Shown: in pieces, positions 48,703 to 61,300 of the stretch | Numbering within the stretch: the first letter of the stretch is position 1 | Layout: each line of letters begins with the position of its first letter | NCBI GenBank assembly: GCA_021397835.1 | Contig: JAJFZO010000344.1 | Span: forward strand, 6,572,001 to 6,636,000 | DNA length: 64,000 bases | Reading direction: 5' to 3' | Source: Moringa oleifera | Taxonomy: Eukaryota; Streptophyta; Magnoliopsida; Brassicales; Moringaceae | The notes under the pieces: generated by a model | What the model saw: only the letters and a program-made list of their open reading frames with translations | What the model was told of the DNA's origin: nothing | Databases searched by the model: none | Translations under genes and position numbers: made by a program

Positions 48703-50614
48703 ATGCTAACAATATCATCGACTGCTTCCTTCTCCACTACAGCCTCATGTCCTCCTCCTCCATCAACAGCGCCTCAAAACCCTCAGGATGCTGGCTGTTT
48801 CAGGCCAATCAACCGCCGCCACCTCATCACAGCCCTCACCTTCTCAGTTACCCCAGTCTCAATCTCTGCTGCCAATGCGCGCGGCCTTTTCCAGATGCCC
48901 CCCTTCCGGCTCACCAATCGGTAATTCAACCAAGACCGGCTAACTGTTTCTCTTTCATTTAGATGATTCTATGAGTTTCTGTTTCTAAAGAAATTGAAGG
49001 AAGAAAAAGGAGTTTTTGGGTTTTCTGGTTATATCTTTTTCTGGGTACTAAGTAATGGTAAAGCTATGACTAGGTGTCGATTATAGTCATCAGTATTCAG
49101 GTTTCTTGCATTTTCCAATAATTTTTGAGCAAATGATTGAAGAGTATCATTGGTATTCGTATAATTCTTCGAATCTTGCTTTATATTTACTTAAATTTTG
49201 ACTGAGACATTAGTAGGGTTTTTTAAAGGTACTACTTAGTGAGAGCAGGGGAGTCTGACTATGAGAGCTTGGGAATAATCAACACAAACCCAGTTGCCAA
49301 AACATCTGTTGATAGTGGTTTATCAGAGAGAGGGAAGAAGCAGACAGTGAAGGCTGCTTATGATTTGAAAGCAATGGGAGCCTGTGATAGGAACTGTTGG
49401 ATTTGGGCTTCTATCACCCAGAGAGCTTACCAGGCTGCTGAGATCATTGCGGCAGTCAATGGAATAAGTCGTAGGTATGCAAACATATTTATGGATTTTA
49501 CCCACAATGACATGTGAATTTCCTAAGCTAATGAGGGTGTTGTTGAGTGTTGTGCATGAATATCTGAAGAAACATAGAAGGTTACTAGAAATGAATGGCA
49601 TAGTTGAGACATTCATCTTATAGAAAATAAAAAATATGGAAATCGAGGTGTGAAGTTCAGCTTTATATTTCTTCTAACATCCTTTGCTACCAAGTGAATT
49701 TATGATAGGAACTAAATCTTGCCTTTGTTACCTTTCTTGTACTATTGAAAGTAAGAGCTAGAAGTTGGAGGGCTGTGTAAGTAGTAGGACAATGAAGTTG
49801 TTCGAATCTATTGATATAATTAGTTTCTACCTCTTGTCAAAGCCATGTTATGCTCCCTGCAGTTACATAGTTCCTGAGTATAGCTTCCTTGATGCTCGGG
49901 GATTGGGTGCTTATGAAGGCAAGAAACTGGAATCCATTTCAGAAGTAAGATTCTGTCTTTCTATCTTCATGTTTTGGAATTACAAGGAACTTAAACTTAT
50001 AAATTGTTTACCATTTAGCAAGTGGAACTAAAGTGGGTTTCTGTGCATGTAATACTTGTCAGTGTTTAAATCTAGGATCGATTTGATTTCTGAGCAATTT
50101 GTCATGTTGTTTTTTCAAACCTTGTTAAGTACTATTTTGTCTTATTTTTCTCCTAAATCCATTGTTGGTCATTTCAAATGGCTCAGGTTTATGCATCAGA
50201 TAGTATTTCCCCAACAATCAAGCCTCCTCCAATAGATGATGGTACCCCAAATGAGAGCGTAGCAGACGTCCTAGTTCGCGTGACACAACTCATGTCAATT
50301 CTTGAGACCCAGTACTCCGAAGACACTGTCATCATTGTCTCACCTGATTCTGACAATTTGACAGTTCTGCAAGCTGGTCTAATTGGACTTGACCTCCGAA
50401 GGTATTCTCCATGTAAAACGGGCTTACTGTTCAGAGCAAACACTTGGTTGATCATCATAGTTTGATTTTGGTTCTGTTCCTTTGTCATTTCAGGCACAAG
50501 GATCTTTCTTTTGCCCCTGGAGAAGTTAGATTTGTTGATACAAATAGCATACCCACATACAAGCAACCAGCATCTGCTATATATAAATGTTTAAACCCAC
50601 CAACCTGTAATTGA
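48703..50614 (+). CDS. Phosphoglycerate mutase/histidine phosphatase-fold plastid protein lacking catalytic histidines
   Basis: Five exons: 48703-48920, 49229-49474, 49863-49944, 50187-50401 and 50494-50614, giving 293 residues in frame. The N-terminus is Ser/Pro/Thr-rich (plastid transit type), then NRRHLITALTFSV and SAANA at residues 37-59, the look of a twin-arginine thylakoid-lumen signal with cleavage after Ala59. The mature part has the histidine phosphatase fold: YYLVRAGES at 74-82, LSERGKKQ, the GLGAYEG acidic block, GTPNES at 201-206 and VIIVSPDSDN at 230-239. The phospho-accepting His of the RHG motif is Ala79, and the second catalytic His position reads Pro235-Asp236. It should therefore be catalytically dead as a phosphatase or mutase, unless another residue acts. 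Role unknown; possibly a binding or scaffold protein. Confidence 0.85.
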
Positions 50615-53387
50615 AATTACTTTGCTAAATTTAAGGTAAATTAGAAGCTGTAAGACCTGCAGCTGACTGGTTGCCCCTTTTGTGTAAATGATTCATCCTT
50701 ATTATCTTGATAATTTATCGTCCTCAAGAGGGTAATGGTTTGATAAATGAAAGTTGAGCTCTTCTTCCCTTTACCTGTATGGAAGCTAAAGCACATGACT
50801 CTCAAACTTCTGAATCATTCATGCTTTATGAAACACGAGAGATTGTGTTTCCTCTATGCATCATTTATGCCTCATTAAACCTCTAGCAACCCTGTTCTTT
50901 CTTATGTTGGTCGGGCGAATTCAGTACAGATGAATTTAGAGGGGGCCATTATCATTTTCTATGGATGCCTACAGTACACAATGATTGCAAGGGCCTGGTT
51001 TTGGCAGGTGGAGTGGATTTCTTGATATAATCATGATACTGTGCCTTCCAGCATGAGGTTGTCAAGGTCAGTGAGCCCTGTAATCAACTACTGATATTCA
51101 CATAGATGGCAAGATTTCTCTGTAATTAACTCATAAATTTTGCATCCCTCAGATGAAGGCAGAAAGAACACTACTTGTAAGCTGTTCCAGATCAAGTAGA
51201 CAACACTTGTGACTCTTATTCTTTACCTTTACCTTCTCTCAGATGAGCTGTTCCTTTCCTTCTTCCCTTTTCGTCCTCCCCACCAAGGTAATGTTTGCAG
51301 AAGACACGGTGAAGCTTAAGGTTCTTTCTTCTCATTTCCTTTTAAATGCAAACCCATCAGCTTACATTTATGCTGCACTAGTCCTCTATTTGACATGATG
51401 GATTCTGGGCTGGAAGCCATGATTTTTGATAACATATCTTACCTGTCCATGAATCAGAAGTCCATTTTCATGACACACAGCTTCTTCTCCTTCAGTGGAT
51501 TCCATGTACAGGTTATTCAGAACTTTGTATTTCTCTTTTTGGTTCTATTACATATCTGTGGGCTGAAAAGTTGCATATCTATATGACAGCAACCTGCTTT
51601 TGCTCTATATTCTTTTTTGTTTTAAAAAAAGACCTGGCAGGTAGTACTAATAACTAATCTGTTAAATCTTCTTGTCTGTTCTATATATTGCTGGAAAGCA
51701 GAATGGATATATACCACCACTGAACCCCTTTGTGGATTTCTCTTCATCATTGACTAGATAATCCATTTTGCTGGCACATTTTTTTTTTCTCATAGATGTC
51801 TCTGATCCTGTCGCGAGCTGATTGCCTGTTGAGAATCTTGAAATGACATTAGCTGTAACCAGTTTCAGCTACTGGCTTTTGTAAGATTTCCTGAATCCTG
51901 TAAAATGAATTTCAGAAGATGATGTTTGGTCTGACTTATTCATTGAATCTAATTTCCTTTTCAGTCCATGATTTATATTGGGAGCCACCAATCTGATCTT
52001 GATGGTTGTCCTGAACGCTGTGTGTTGAAGTTGGTATGGTAAATGCCTGAAGAAGCATAGAGACTGACCTAAAAAGTGGACAGATGGAGAATATGGTCCC
52101 TTCTTTCTCTCTTGCAGGCTGCAGCTGTGTCCTGGTTGTAGTAGCAGGGTGGTCCAGGAAAGAGACCTTTCTTCTGCAATTTCTTACACTTCATAATGTT
52201 TCAGAACCATTATGTTACTTACTCTGTAAAATTTCATTAATTATAATTTTATACTAATTAAATCAATATTTATCTTCAAAATAAAAGTTTCATAAAATAT
52301 TGATATTTATCTTATATTATTTATAAAAATTTTATATTTAAAAAATAATAAATCGAATTTTAATTTGTCAATTTAATATTAATTGAATTTTATTAAAAAA
52401 TATAAAAATTATAATATTTAAATTAAAAATTTTATACAATAAAATTTGACTTAAAATTTTTTATAAACATAAAAAATTTTAAATTATTGTCACAAAAAAT
52501 ATTGTAATTTTTTGAGTAATTATATTACTTTTAAAAAAAATTTAATATTATAATATTTTTTAAATATATTTTCGTTACTCGAAATATTGTAAAAAATTTT
52601 TGATGATAATTTAAATATTTTTTATATTTTTAAAAATTTTTAAATCAAAATTTATTTTATAAGATTGTTTATTTGAATATTTTATCAGTTATTTTTTAAA
52701 TATAAATATTTAATTAGTAATATAAAATAAACGTTAAAGTTTTTTAAGATTTTTATCTTTATATTTATTTAAATAAAATTAAAAAATTGGGAAATTCATA
52801 TGAAATTTCACTAATTAAGGCTTAAAAACACTAATCCGAAGTCTTAGAATAATTAGGCAAGATTGCTATGCATCATAGGTGGTACCCACTTGTGGTCTGG
52901 CTATCTACATCCTATCTATATTTGAAAATCTGATTTGCTATTAAATGTTTAATTATGTGTTAAGCTTACCTAAACCTGCATTGACCCTCTGCCACGTTGG
53001 GCTACAGGCCCCCGTGGCCCATGATTGCCCTTTTGCCAAACTTGAAAGTACAATTATGGGCTTGGTTCCTTCTTGACGGCGTCAAGTAACGTCGGGCAAC
53101 GCCCGTTATCTCTCTCACCCTCTCACCCAGCAGCCTTATACGCACCATTTCACTACCCCTGCTTGTCTCTCTCCTCTGCAAGGAGCTTGCTTTGGGTCCG
53201 TCTAAGACTTTGCTTAGCTAAAGTCGGAACAACTGAGTCGGTGTTGCATTTTACGATTTCACTCGATTGTTGTTTCCGCTGAAGGTTCGAGTTCGATTTG
53301 GGTCCTTGATTGTGGTCATCTGATGTCTTGAAATGAGGATTCAATCTTTCTACTTTATCTAGGGTTTTCCGTATTTCTTCTTCCTGA
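50615..53387. other. Spacer between phosphatase-like and SIS3 genes
   Basis: About 50615-52200 has intermediate composition, with splice-like tracts but no recognisable coding exon; part may be 3' untranslated sequence or a noncoding transcript. A foldback element occupies about 52233-52792. About 53050-53387 is less AT-rich and is probably the SIS3 promoter and leader. Confidence 0.4.
52233..52792. mobile_element. AT-rich foldback (MITE-like) element, copy at 52.2 kb
   Basis: About 560 bases whose two halves are imperfect inverted repeats around 52540. Near the centre, TTGTAATTTTTTGAGTAATT faces GTTACTCGAAATATTGTAAA. Outer arms match too: TTATATTTAAAAAATAAT near 52330-52350 faces ATTTTTTAAATATAAATATT near 52690. 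It resembles the 41.6-kb element in order and sequence. It carries no open frame. The class cannot be assigned without clear ends. Confidence 0.6.
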
Positions 53388-56300
53388 ATGGCTATGAGAG
53401 GCGTCGATTTCAAGTGGTCAGTTGCAATCTTTGCTGCTATCAATTTTATGAATCTTGGCACGCTTAGTTATTTGGGAAACATTGTTTCCTTTAATAAAAA
53501 CCTAAGTGTTGGGAAACATTAAATTCATATTTGTATGTTCTATATGGCTGGGTGTTTGAATATGCGTAATTTGTGTTGGGAGTGGATTTTTGATGCGGAA
53601 ATGAATTCTTGCAGGTATGATGGGTTCTTCTTGTCGATGCTCGCCACAAGTGTGTATCCTTTTCTTGATTTTCATCCATTAAGAGCTTTCGAGTTTTTCA
53701 TTTGTTTTCTCTTTTTATGTAATTTGGTTTTCTTTCACCTTAAGTGTTGCACTCAATGTGCTCCTTTGGTGTGTAATATGGGTAAATACTTTGTTGGTTT
53801 AGAGAAGTATGTCAAGAAGAGCTTTTTCGTTAGTGGCTCGGATGATATACCTCATGTTTTGATTTCACCTGTAATCCTTGCCTGCCTCTCTTTCATTTCC
53901 AAGAAAATTCCTCTGTTGTTTTTAACAATATGTGTTCATCTTTATGTCATCATACAATCCAAATCTATGCTATTTTTTTTCTTTGGATCAACTTTGTAAG
54001 CAATTGAATTGAGTGTGAGTTTCTTTGACAAAGTTTTCTATCAGAATCATTGTTGCAATCAAGTGGAAGCGTTATCATCTTTGTACATACCCATTGCATA
54101 TATGGATCGTGGTGGGTACTTACTTTTGAAGAATATATATATATATATAAGGATTGGATAGTCCTTTCCTATCTTGTTCTTATTGAAAAGTTTGTGTCTG
54201 ATGTATGGCTTGCCTCTGTTGCTCCAGGTTGATTATACTACTGTGTTTGTTTTCCGCCTGTTAATGTTTGTAGATAATGGTCTTGCTGCTGGAATGGGTT
54301 TGTAAGTCCCTTAACCTGTGAAGTGATGATAACTTTATAATCAGATTTGGCTGCTTCATAACAAATGTCTGCCTGATTCAGTCTCATTTTCAGAATTCAT
54401 CGAAAAAAATATTTGAGTACTAGCAAAAATTTACAAAAGAAGAATATTTGAATGAGGGCTTTACATGCAACATCACATATGAAATTATTTCCACATCATC
54501 TTCTTTGGCTCTGAAAGGATATTTGGTATTAAATTAAAAGCTTAATGGTACTATGCCCATGAGGTTTGTCATTCTTGAGAAGCTCCATTAAATGGAGTCT
54601 TTGAGCACAATTATGTTCATGCTACACTAATTTTGCTATAGGTATATGAAATCTTATTAGTTAAGTTTTGTCCTGGTTCAATTTTTGTAAGTTTTAAACT
54701 TTTCTGTTATAGTTACATCTGTCTTTCATCTGTTCTTCCATTGAGTTTCTTGAAACTTTCTTAAGTTGCTGAACTGTTCCTTGCGTAGTCTCTCTTTTAT
54801 CTGACTCTACCTGTTGCAGGGATTTTGGAAGGCAGCAGAGATATGCTCGTTTTTGTGGGAGAATAGTGGTTCTTTCAATTTTATGTCTGCTTCTTTATCC
54901 ATTTCTTTGGGCCTGGACTATAATTGGTACCTTGTGGTTTACAAGTGCAAGAGACTGTGTAAGTATTCTTTTTATGCCTCAATTGTGCGAGGAATTCTCT
55001 TTTGCAGAAAATCTTTTTGCTGGATCTAATCTTGGTAAACTGTGCTCAGTTGCCAGAAGAAGGTCAGAAATGGGGTTTCCTTATTTGGTTACTTTTCAGC
55101 TACTGTGGACTCCTTTGCATTGCTTGCATGTCAATGGGAATGGTCAGAAATGCTTCTACTTCTTGTAACCTTTTTGTTAAATGCAACTATTACTTAGCCC
55201 TTTTAACTGTGCCTTGAATGGTATAACATACTTTCCTCAGCTTACATTACTTCCAGTTTTCCTACTACCCTTAGTTAAACACAAAATATAATCTTTTGTT
55301 GCCTTGTCATGGCTACATGTCTCCTGCTCATCCTTGTTTTTCGACTCATTATTGCCAGTGGTTGACACGAAGACAAGCACACCTGTTACGTGCTCAGCAA
55401 GGAATTCCCATTTCAGAATATGGTGTAAGCTCTACAAGTTCCTGCAAGTTTTGAGATTTTTTCCCTTTTATTTTAATACATCAGATAGGCCTACAAAAAA
55501 GAATGGCAAAAATTTATTCTTATCTTTTTTTCCCAGTAATTTGTATCAATGACAATAACTTTGTGATAGAAAAGCTCTATGAGCCGAATTGTTTGTATCT
55601 GTCTGTAAATAGAAATTCATTGAATCCCACTCTACTGCCAAAGTTATTCGGTGGTCACTGGGATTAATTTATCTGAATTTTTTTGCTGCTTGCTCTTGAT
55701 GGTTAAAGTAACTGCTTACCACTGTCCTCCAGGTTTTAGTTGACATGATCCGTGTACCAGATTGGGCATTTGAAGCAGCAGGTCAAGAGATGAGAGGCAT
55801 GGGGCAAGATACTGCTGCATATCAACCTGGACTTTATCTGACTCCAGCTCAGGCAAGTGCATGGTTACATCATAGAATAAAGAATTAACTTCTGTCGTCT
55901 TTGAGGCTGCCTTTCTGGTTATCATTTAATGATATGATCTAGGAAAAATGACTTTAGCAAGTTAGAGTGGCAAGTAGCCTAATATGCCAAGTAATATTGT
56001 GAAAATGGGACTTGCAATTAGTCAACCGAAATCAAACAGATGTAAGAAATATCGGAAATTTTAGCTCCATTGTCTACCCGCCTTCCTCACTCAAATGCAC
56101 TTGTTGGCACACAGACAGAGGTGAATATATACGAGCACATTAACTTTGTGCTGTGCTGTTCCGTGGGATATCAAGTCAGATGCATTTGCATAACTCAATC
56201 ACTATTTTCTGAGCTCACAGAGGCAGCATTTGGTTTCTCTTAACAGTGTTTGTCAAATGTCAATATCTGGTTATACTTATTAGTTTTTCCTACTAGTTGT

Positions 56301-57456
56301 TTCTATCCATAAGTCATTCTCCTTTACAATATCATAATGTCTTTCATCTGTTCCATATTCTGATGCTGCTTTTGTTTGGTTTCATAGAGAGAAGCAGTGG
56401 AAGCACTGATTCAGGAACTTCCTAAATTCAGGCTAAAGGCTGTTCCTACTGATTGCAGTGAGTGCCCTATCTGCTTAGAAGAATTCCATTTGGGGAATGA
56501 GGTAACAAATTTTCTTTGTTTGAACTGTTTTGCATAGAAGGGGGAGAAGTTCTTTACCATCGTCTATGCTACCATTTACCATTTGTCATGCTTATACTAC
56601 TCTCTATTATGTTTTGGAAACTTCACTTCTCCAAATGGTAATTTTCTTTACTTGCACTGACTGAAGTCTATTCTAGCTACTTGGAACCTAGATGGACTAT
56701 TTGATGCCTCTTTGCACTAAATAGGATCATTTGTGCCAATCAGAACGCAAAAAGTTGTGCTTCCTAGTTTATGCTAGTGATAACAGAACGACTTAATTTC
56801 TTTCCGTTGCCAATATAGGTAGAATTCCTTTGTTTGGAAGTCAAACTTAGTATATACTGAATCTATAAGAATGAGATAAGTCATTCTGGGAAGAGAAAAT
56901 TAAAAAGTTTTACTGTGAGGAGTACCGGACATGAATTGGCATGCCAAGGCATGTACGAACTTGTGAACCTTTTGTTAGCGATAACTATGCTGCTTGAAAC
57001 AATTTCTTAATGCAAGTGCAGGTTCGGGGCTTGCCCTGTGCCCACAATTTCCATGTCGAATGCATTGATGAATGGCTTCGACTGAATGTGAAGTGTCCTC
57101 GGTGCCGTTGCTCGGTTTTCCCCAATCTTGACCTTAGTGCCTTATCAAACCTCCGCAGTACTGACTCTGAACGATCGTCGACCAGTTTTGTGACAACAAC
57201 CCGATATGTAAGAAGCCAGCCTTCCAGCCAGAGGTATCTGTTGAGATTGCAGGGTTTGCTTCGCCCAGTTCGTACAGAGAATGCTGGGGCATCCAATGTT
57301 AATACAGATATTGCCCTGGAAACTGCTGAAAATGGAGCTGGTTCCTTGGCTACTCAGAATCTAGAAGGTGTGGAGCCATTTCCTGCTGCTGGGCGAGTGC
57401 TTGCTGGTCAGTTCACACCACAGCAAACACTGAGCTATACTGTGGACTCTCACTGA
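53388..57456 (+). CDS. SIS3: SIS3-type membrane RING-H2 E3 ubiquitin ligase
   Basis: Ten exons: 53388-53416, 53615-53653, 54045-54111, 54228-54301, 54820-54958, 55050-55142, 55359-55424, 55733-55852, 56388-56501 and 57022-57456, in frame, giving 391 residues. The N-terminus MAMRGVDFKWYDGFFLSMLA is that of Arabidopsis SIS3. Four or so hydrophobic segments follow (for example VVLSILCLLLYPFLWAWTII and WLLFSYCGLLCIACM). A conserved juxtamembrane stretch (LVDMIRVPDWAFEAAGQEMR) leads to a RING-H2 domain: CSECPICLEEF, then CAHNFHVECIDEWL and CPRCRC. The C-terminal tail is low-complexity. In Arabidopsis SIS3 acts positively in the seedling response to sugar. Intron 8 appears to use a GC donor. Exons 1 and 2 are only 29 and 39 bases. 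Confidence 0.95.
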
Positions 57457-58335
57457 CAATTTTTGCTACAATTTTCTGACACGGCTGAGAGAAGCTATAT
57501 GAAACTGTAGATAATTTCCCATAATGGTTATACAAGTCTCATTGTAAGGGCAAGATTCATCTTTTGATCTGCAAGCTCCCCGAGCTCTGAACACAGGAGT
57601 TGATAACTGTACTTTCTGTATCAAATCTGTACTTTTGATTAGCTAATGGAGTTTAAATTTTCTGTGGCATTCTCGCTGTCACTCTCACCTATCTAAGTAG
57701 TCTCTTATTAACTTGCTTGAAAATGAGTGGTGTCAAGATGTTCAAGTGACTGTTCTGAGTCTATCCTGCTAAGGAGCAGTTGGCAGGCTAGACCTCAGAC
57801 GTCAAAAAGGACTGAAACAGAACCATCTGGTAGCCATTTGTTTCAATTGTGAAAATGATGTTCATGTAACAATTCCTCACCCACTTATTTCATAAAATTG
57901 GGTAATTTGTTTGCACTTGTAAGTTAAGCTGCTCCTCAATTTTTTCTTCTTTAGTTATTGTAATACCTCCTTGATTAAAACTGGTATAATTGGAGGGTAC
58001 TGCTGAATGAGCAATCAAACAGATTGATTAAGAAAGAGGAAAAGAAGAAGCTTTTCTGATCTCTTGTTATCAAAATTTGATTTTTAGTCCGACTTTTTAT
58101 TGGATACAGTAAAATGCCCATTTGATCAGTGAATAAAAAAAATGCCTGAGTCAAATAAATAAAAAATCAATCCAGGATCAGAAAAGAATCCCAGACCCAG
58201 ATGCCTCAGATCCAACGGGTCAGGATAGTCCAGTGAGCTCTGATTTATCCGGCCATTCTATCCATAGAGTACCATAGAAACCAGACTCCACCTCTGAACA
58301 CAGAACTGTCTTCTCTTCAACAGAGCCAGAGGGAG
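57457..58335. promoter_or_regulatory. Spacer between SIS3 and EX1 (same strand)
   Basis: The first 200-300 bases are probably the SIS3 3' untranslated region. The remaining 600 bases must hold the EX1 promoter and leader. There is no additional coding exon. Confidence 0.5.
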
Positions 58336-61300
58336 ATGATAGTGTCAAACAATGCATGGGGAATTGGGCAAGCAATCTCAATTCCCCGACTCTTCAAGCC
58401 AGTTTGTCGTAGTACGACAGTAGATTTGTCGACCAAGAAATCAACCAATTTCACTCTCTTCCTTGGTGTGCAGTCTTTGCTTTCTACGAGGAGAAGCCTT
58501 AAGGGTTCAACTTTGTGTTGCCGTTGTGGCGAAGATAGCAATAGTAGCAACAGTAGCACCAATGGAAATGGCGGTTCTTGTGCCGAGTGGGATTGGAATA
58601 GATGGAGCCGCTATTTCTATGATGTTGAACAAGCTGAGAGCTTTGCTTCTGTGCTCAAGGTACTTCCTGGTTGCTTTCTCTCCCTCTACCCGGTTGGTGT
58701 TTTTCCTCAATCATTATACTTCTTTCTGTAATTCTTTTTTGGGTTTCTTATGGTGTCCCATGATGATTTGTTAAGGATTCATGTTTGTTAGGTAATTATC
58801 TGTTTATACCTCAAGATACCCCTTTCAATTGGCATTTTTTCTTTTTGTTTATTTGGTTTCCCTCTTTTGGCATGAGTCGCCTAAGAATGTTTAATTAGAT
58901 TCTTGATGCATGGAGATATGTGCTTGAGGAACTTGATAATAATCGTGTTTACTCTTTTTTCCTCTTTTGTGGTTTGAGCAAGTGCATGAAATCTCAATGG
59001 TATGTTTGTTGAGAAGAAGATTTGTTTAGTTAGCAAGAAAATTTCGGAGAATACAAGTGAAAGTTCCCTACCTAGGAAAAGTAAAGGTTCCTTTTTTGTT
59101 TTTTGCTTTAATTAAAGAGTGCTAGTTTTCATGTTGTTCAAATACTTCAATAAGTAAGGGTGCATCGAAGTTGCTAGTTTCCTTCACCATTTGTTTTTTT
59201 TTTCCTCTCTCCAATGTGGCACGACTTCCTCCTGGTTATCGAGGATAAACTTGAATTTTTTTCTGTGAAGAAGTTAGTCATCATCTTTTCACCTGTGTGG
59301 TGCATGCCAGTGGTTAAAATGATGACAGAGAGAGGACAAATCAGCAGAAAGAGAGCATTATTCATTAGAGACGAATATTTTTGTATGAAATGAATGCTTA
59401 TGATTTTGTTTCTTTTTTTGGGGGGGTGGCGGTGTTATCGTTTACAGTTCCAACTTGAAGATGCAATTGAGAAGGAAGACTTCCAAGAAGCAGCAAAGTT
59501 GAAAATGGCTGTTGCAGAAGTTTCTTCTAAGGATTTTGTGGCAGAAATCATGTCTCATTTGAAGGTTAGACTTATATAGAAGTATAAACGAGGATGCATA
59601 CCATGGCGCATTTTCTAATTTTTGTACATCTACAGAATGCAATAGATGAAGAGCGCTACCATGATGCTTCGAGATTGTGTAAAGAGACAGGAAGTGGATT
59701 GGTAATTGCCTGCACTGCGTATTATTGTCAATAATCTTTCTTCTTATTGTACATTGTTGACTTATTTGATTAGTGTCATCATGCAACATACCCGAAAGTG
59801 TACTTCTCCAATGACTTCAATTAGATATGATCAGTTGTTTAATACTAGCATGGTTTGGCTTGAGAATTTAGTATTGATGGTAGTCTTGAAACAAACTGTG
59901 GAGGTGAAGTCTCTTCTGTTCACAAAATCTATTTTCCTATGTTGGCAGGTAGGTTGGTGGGTGGGCTATCCACAAGATTCTGATGATCCATTTGGCAGAC
60001 TAGTACGTATAACACCTGGGGTTGGCAGATTTGTTGGCAGAAGTTACAGTCCTAGGTAACAAAACTTTTCTAGGTTTGATTGGTATTCATACTGGAAAGT
60101 CTTAGCAAGTAACTGTTTGCTACAGGCAATTGGTGACTGCATCTCCTGGAACTCCGTTGTTCGAAATTTTTGTGGTCAAAGATGCTGATGAAACATATGT
60201 TATGCAGGTGAACAATAGATCCCTTTTTTTTTTTGTTCCCTATTGTAGCTCATTTAATTATTGTTCAAACCCAAGATGTTGAAGACTCACGCTTGGTCAA
60301 ATTTCCATTATGAGTTAAATTGAATGAGTTTTGACATATAGAACTCCCTTATTTCAGTATGCCATCTAATGTTGACATGCAAACAACTCTAATTGAACTG
60401 CTTAACTGATAAGCCTGGTAATTATGTTCATCTATATTTCCTCTCTCGATAGTTCTTTTTGTTCGAAATAAGCTTTATTGCTGTTTCTTGAAGAGTACGT
60501 CTTCCCCATGCTTAGTCAATTGCATTGACATCATAAAACAAGTTTACCCATTATAAAGAATCTCAATGGAGATTCTGAGTGCTAAGTTTTCAGCCTAAGC
60601 ATTGGGGCTGGGTTTTACCTAACTATATTCTGGCTGTCTTATTTCCTAGGAGGAGAGTTCCCCTAATTTTTCAGGTTCTCTAAATTGTCGAATGCAGATT
60701 ATGAGAATGGCTTCTGATATTGTACATGTTGACAGGTAGTTTATTTACAAAGAGCCAAAGGAAATTCTACTAACTCTGTGAGTTCACCTTCGGAGCCCAC
60801 AAAAAATCCATCTGGCTCTGAAATTGAGAATGCATCTGTTATAGATGTTCAAGGTAGTGAAGTCAAGTCAGAGAGTACTGAAGAGAAGGGCATAAATGTT
60901 GAAGGGGCAACTGAAGAGGGGATAAAAAGTGTGATAAACTTTCTAAAAGATAAAATTCCGGGATTGAAAGTGAAAGTCATGAACATTAGTGTAACTGGCG
61001 AAGTCATAGATGATAGTGATTCTGTAAAGCAGTTGATGCAAGAAGATGATGAGAAGATTGGGCCTGGTGAAAAATCTGAAGATGAAGATGGTAATTTGGA
61101 AGAGATTCATCCAGATAAGATTGCTGTGGGAGGAGACAGTGATACTGCAGAAGATGGAAAAGATTTGGATACAAAGCTTTTTATTGGTGGAGTAGTACAC
61201 AATAATGAGGATACTCCTATGAAGGATGAGTATGTCCGTCTTCCAGCTGAAATCAGAGAAATGGAGAGAGATTCTTTTGTGCTACGTATTCCTAAGAGAA

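Noticed and set aside
53535..53999. 154-codon plus-strand open frame overlapping SIS3 exon 2
   Set aside because: It reads through SIS3 introns 1 and 2; only 39 bases of it match SIS3 and the rest is Phe-rich intron translation.
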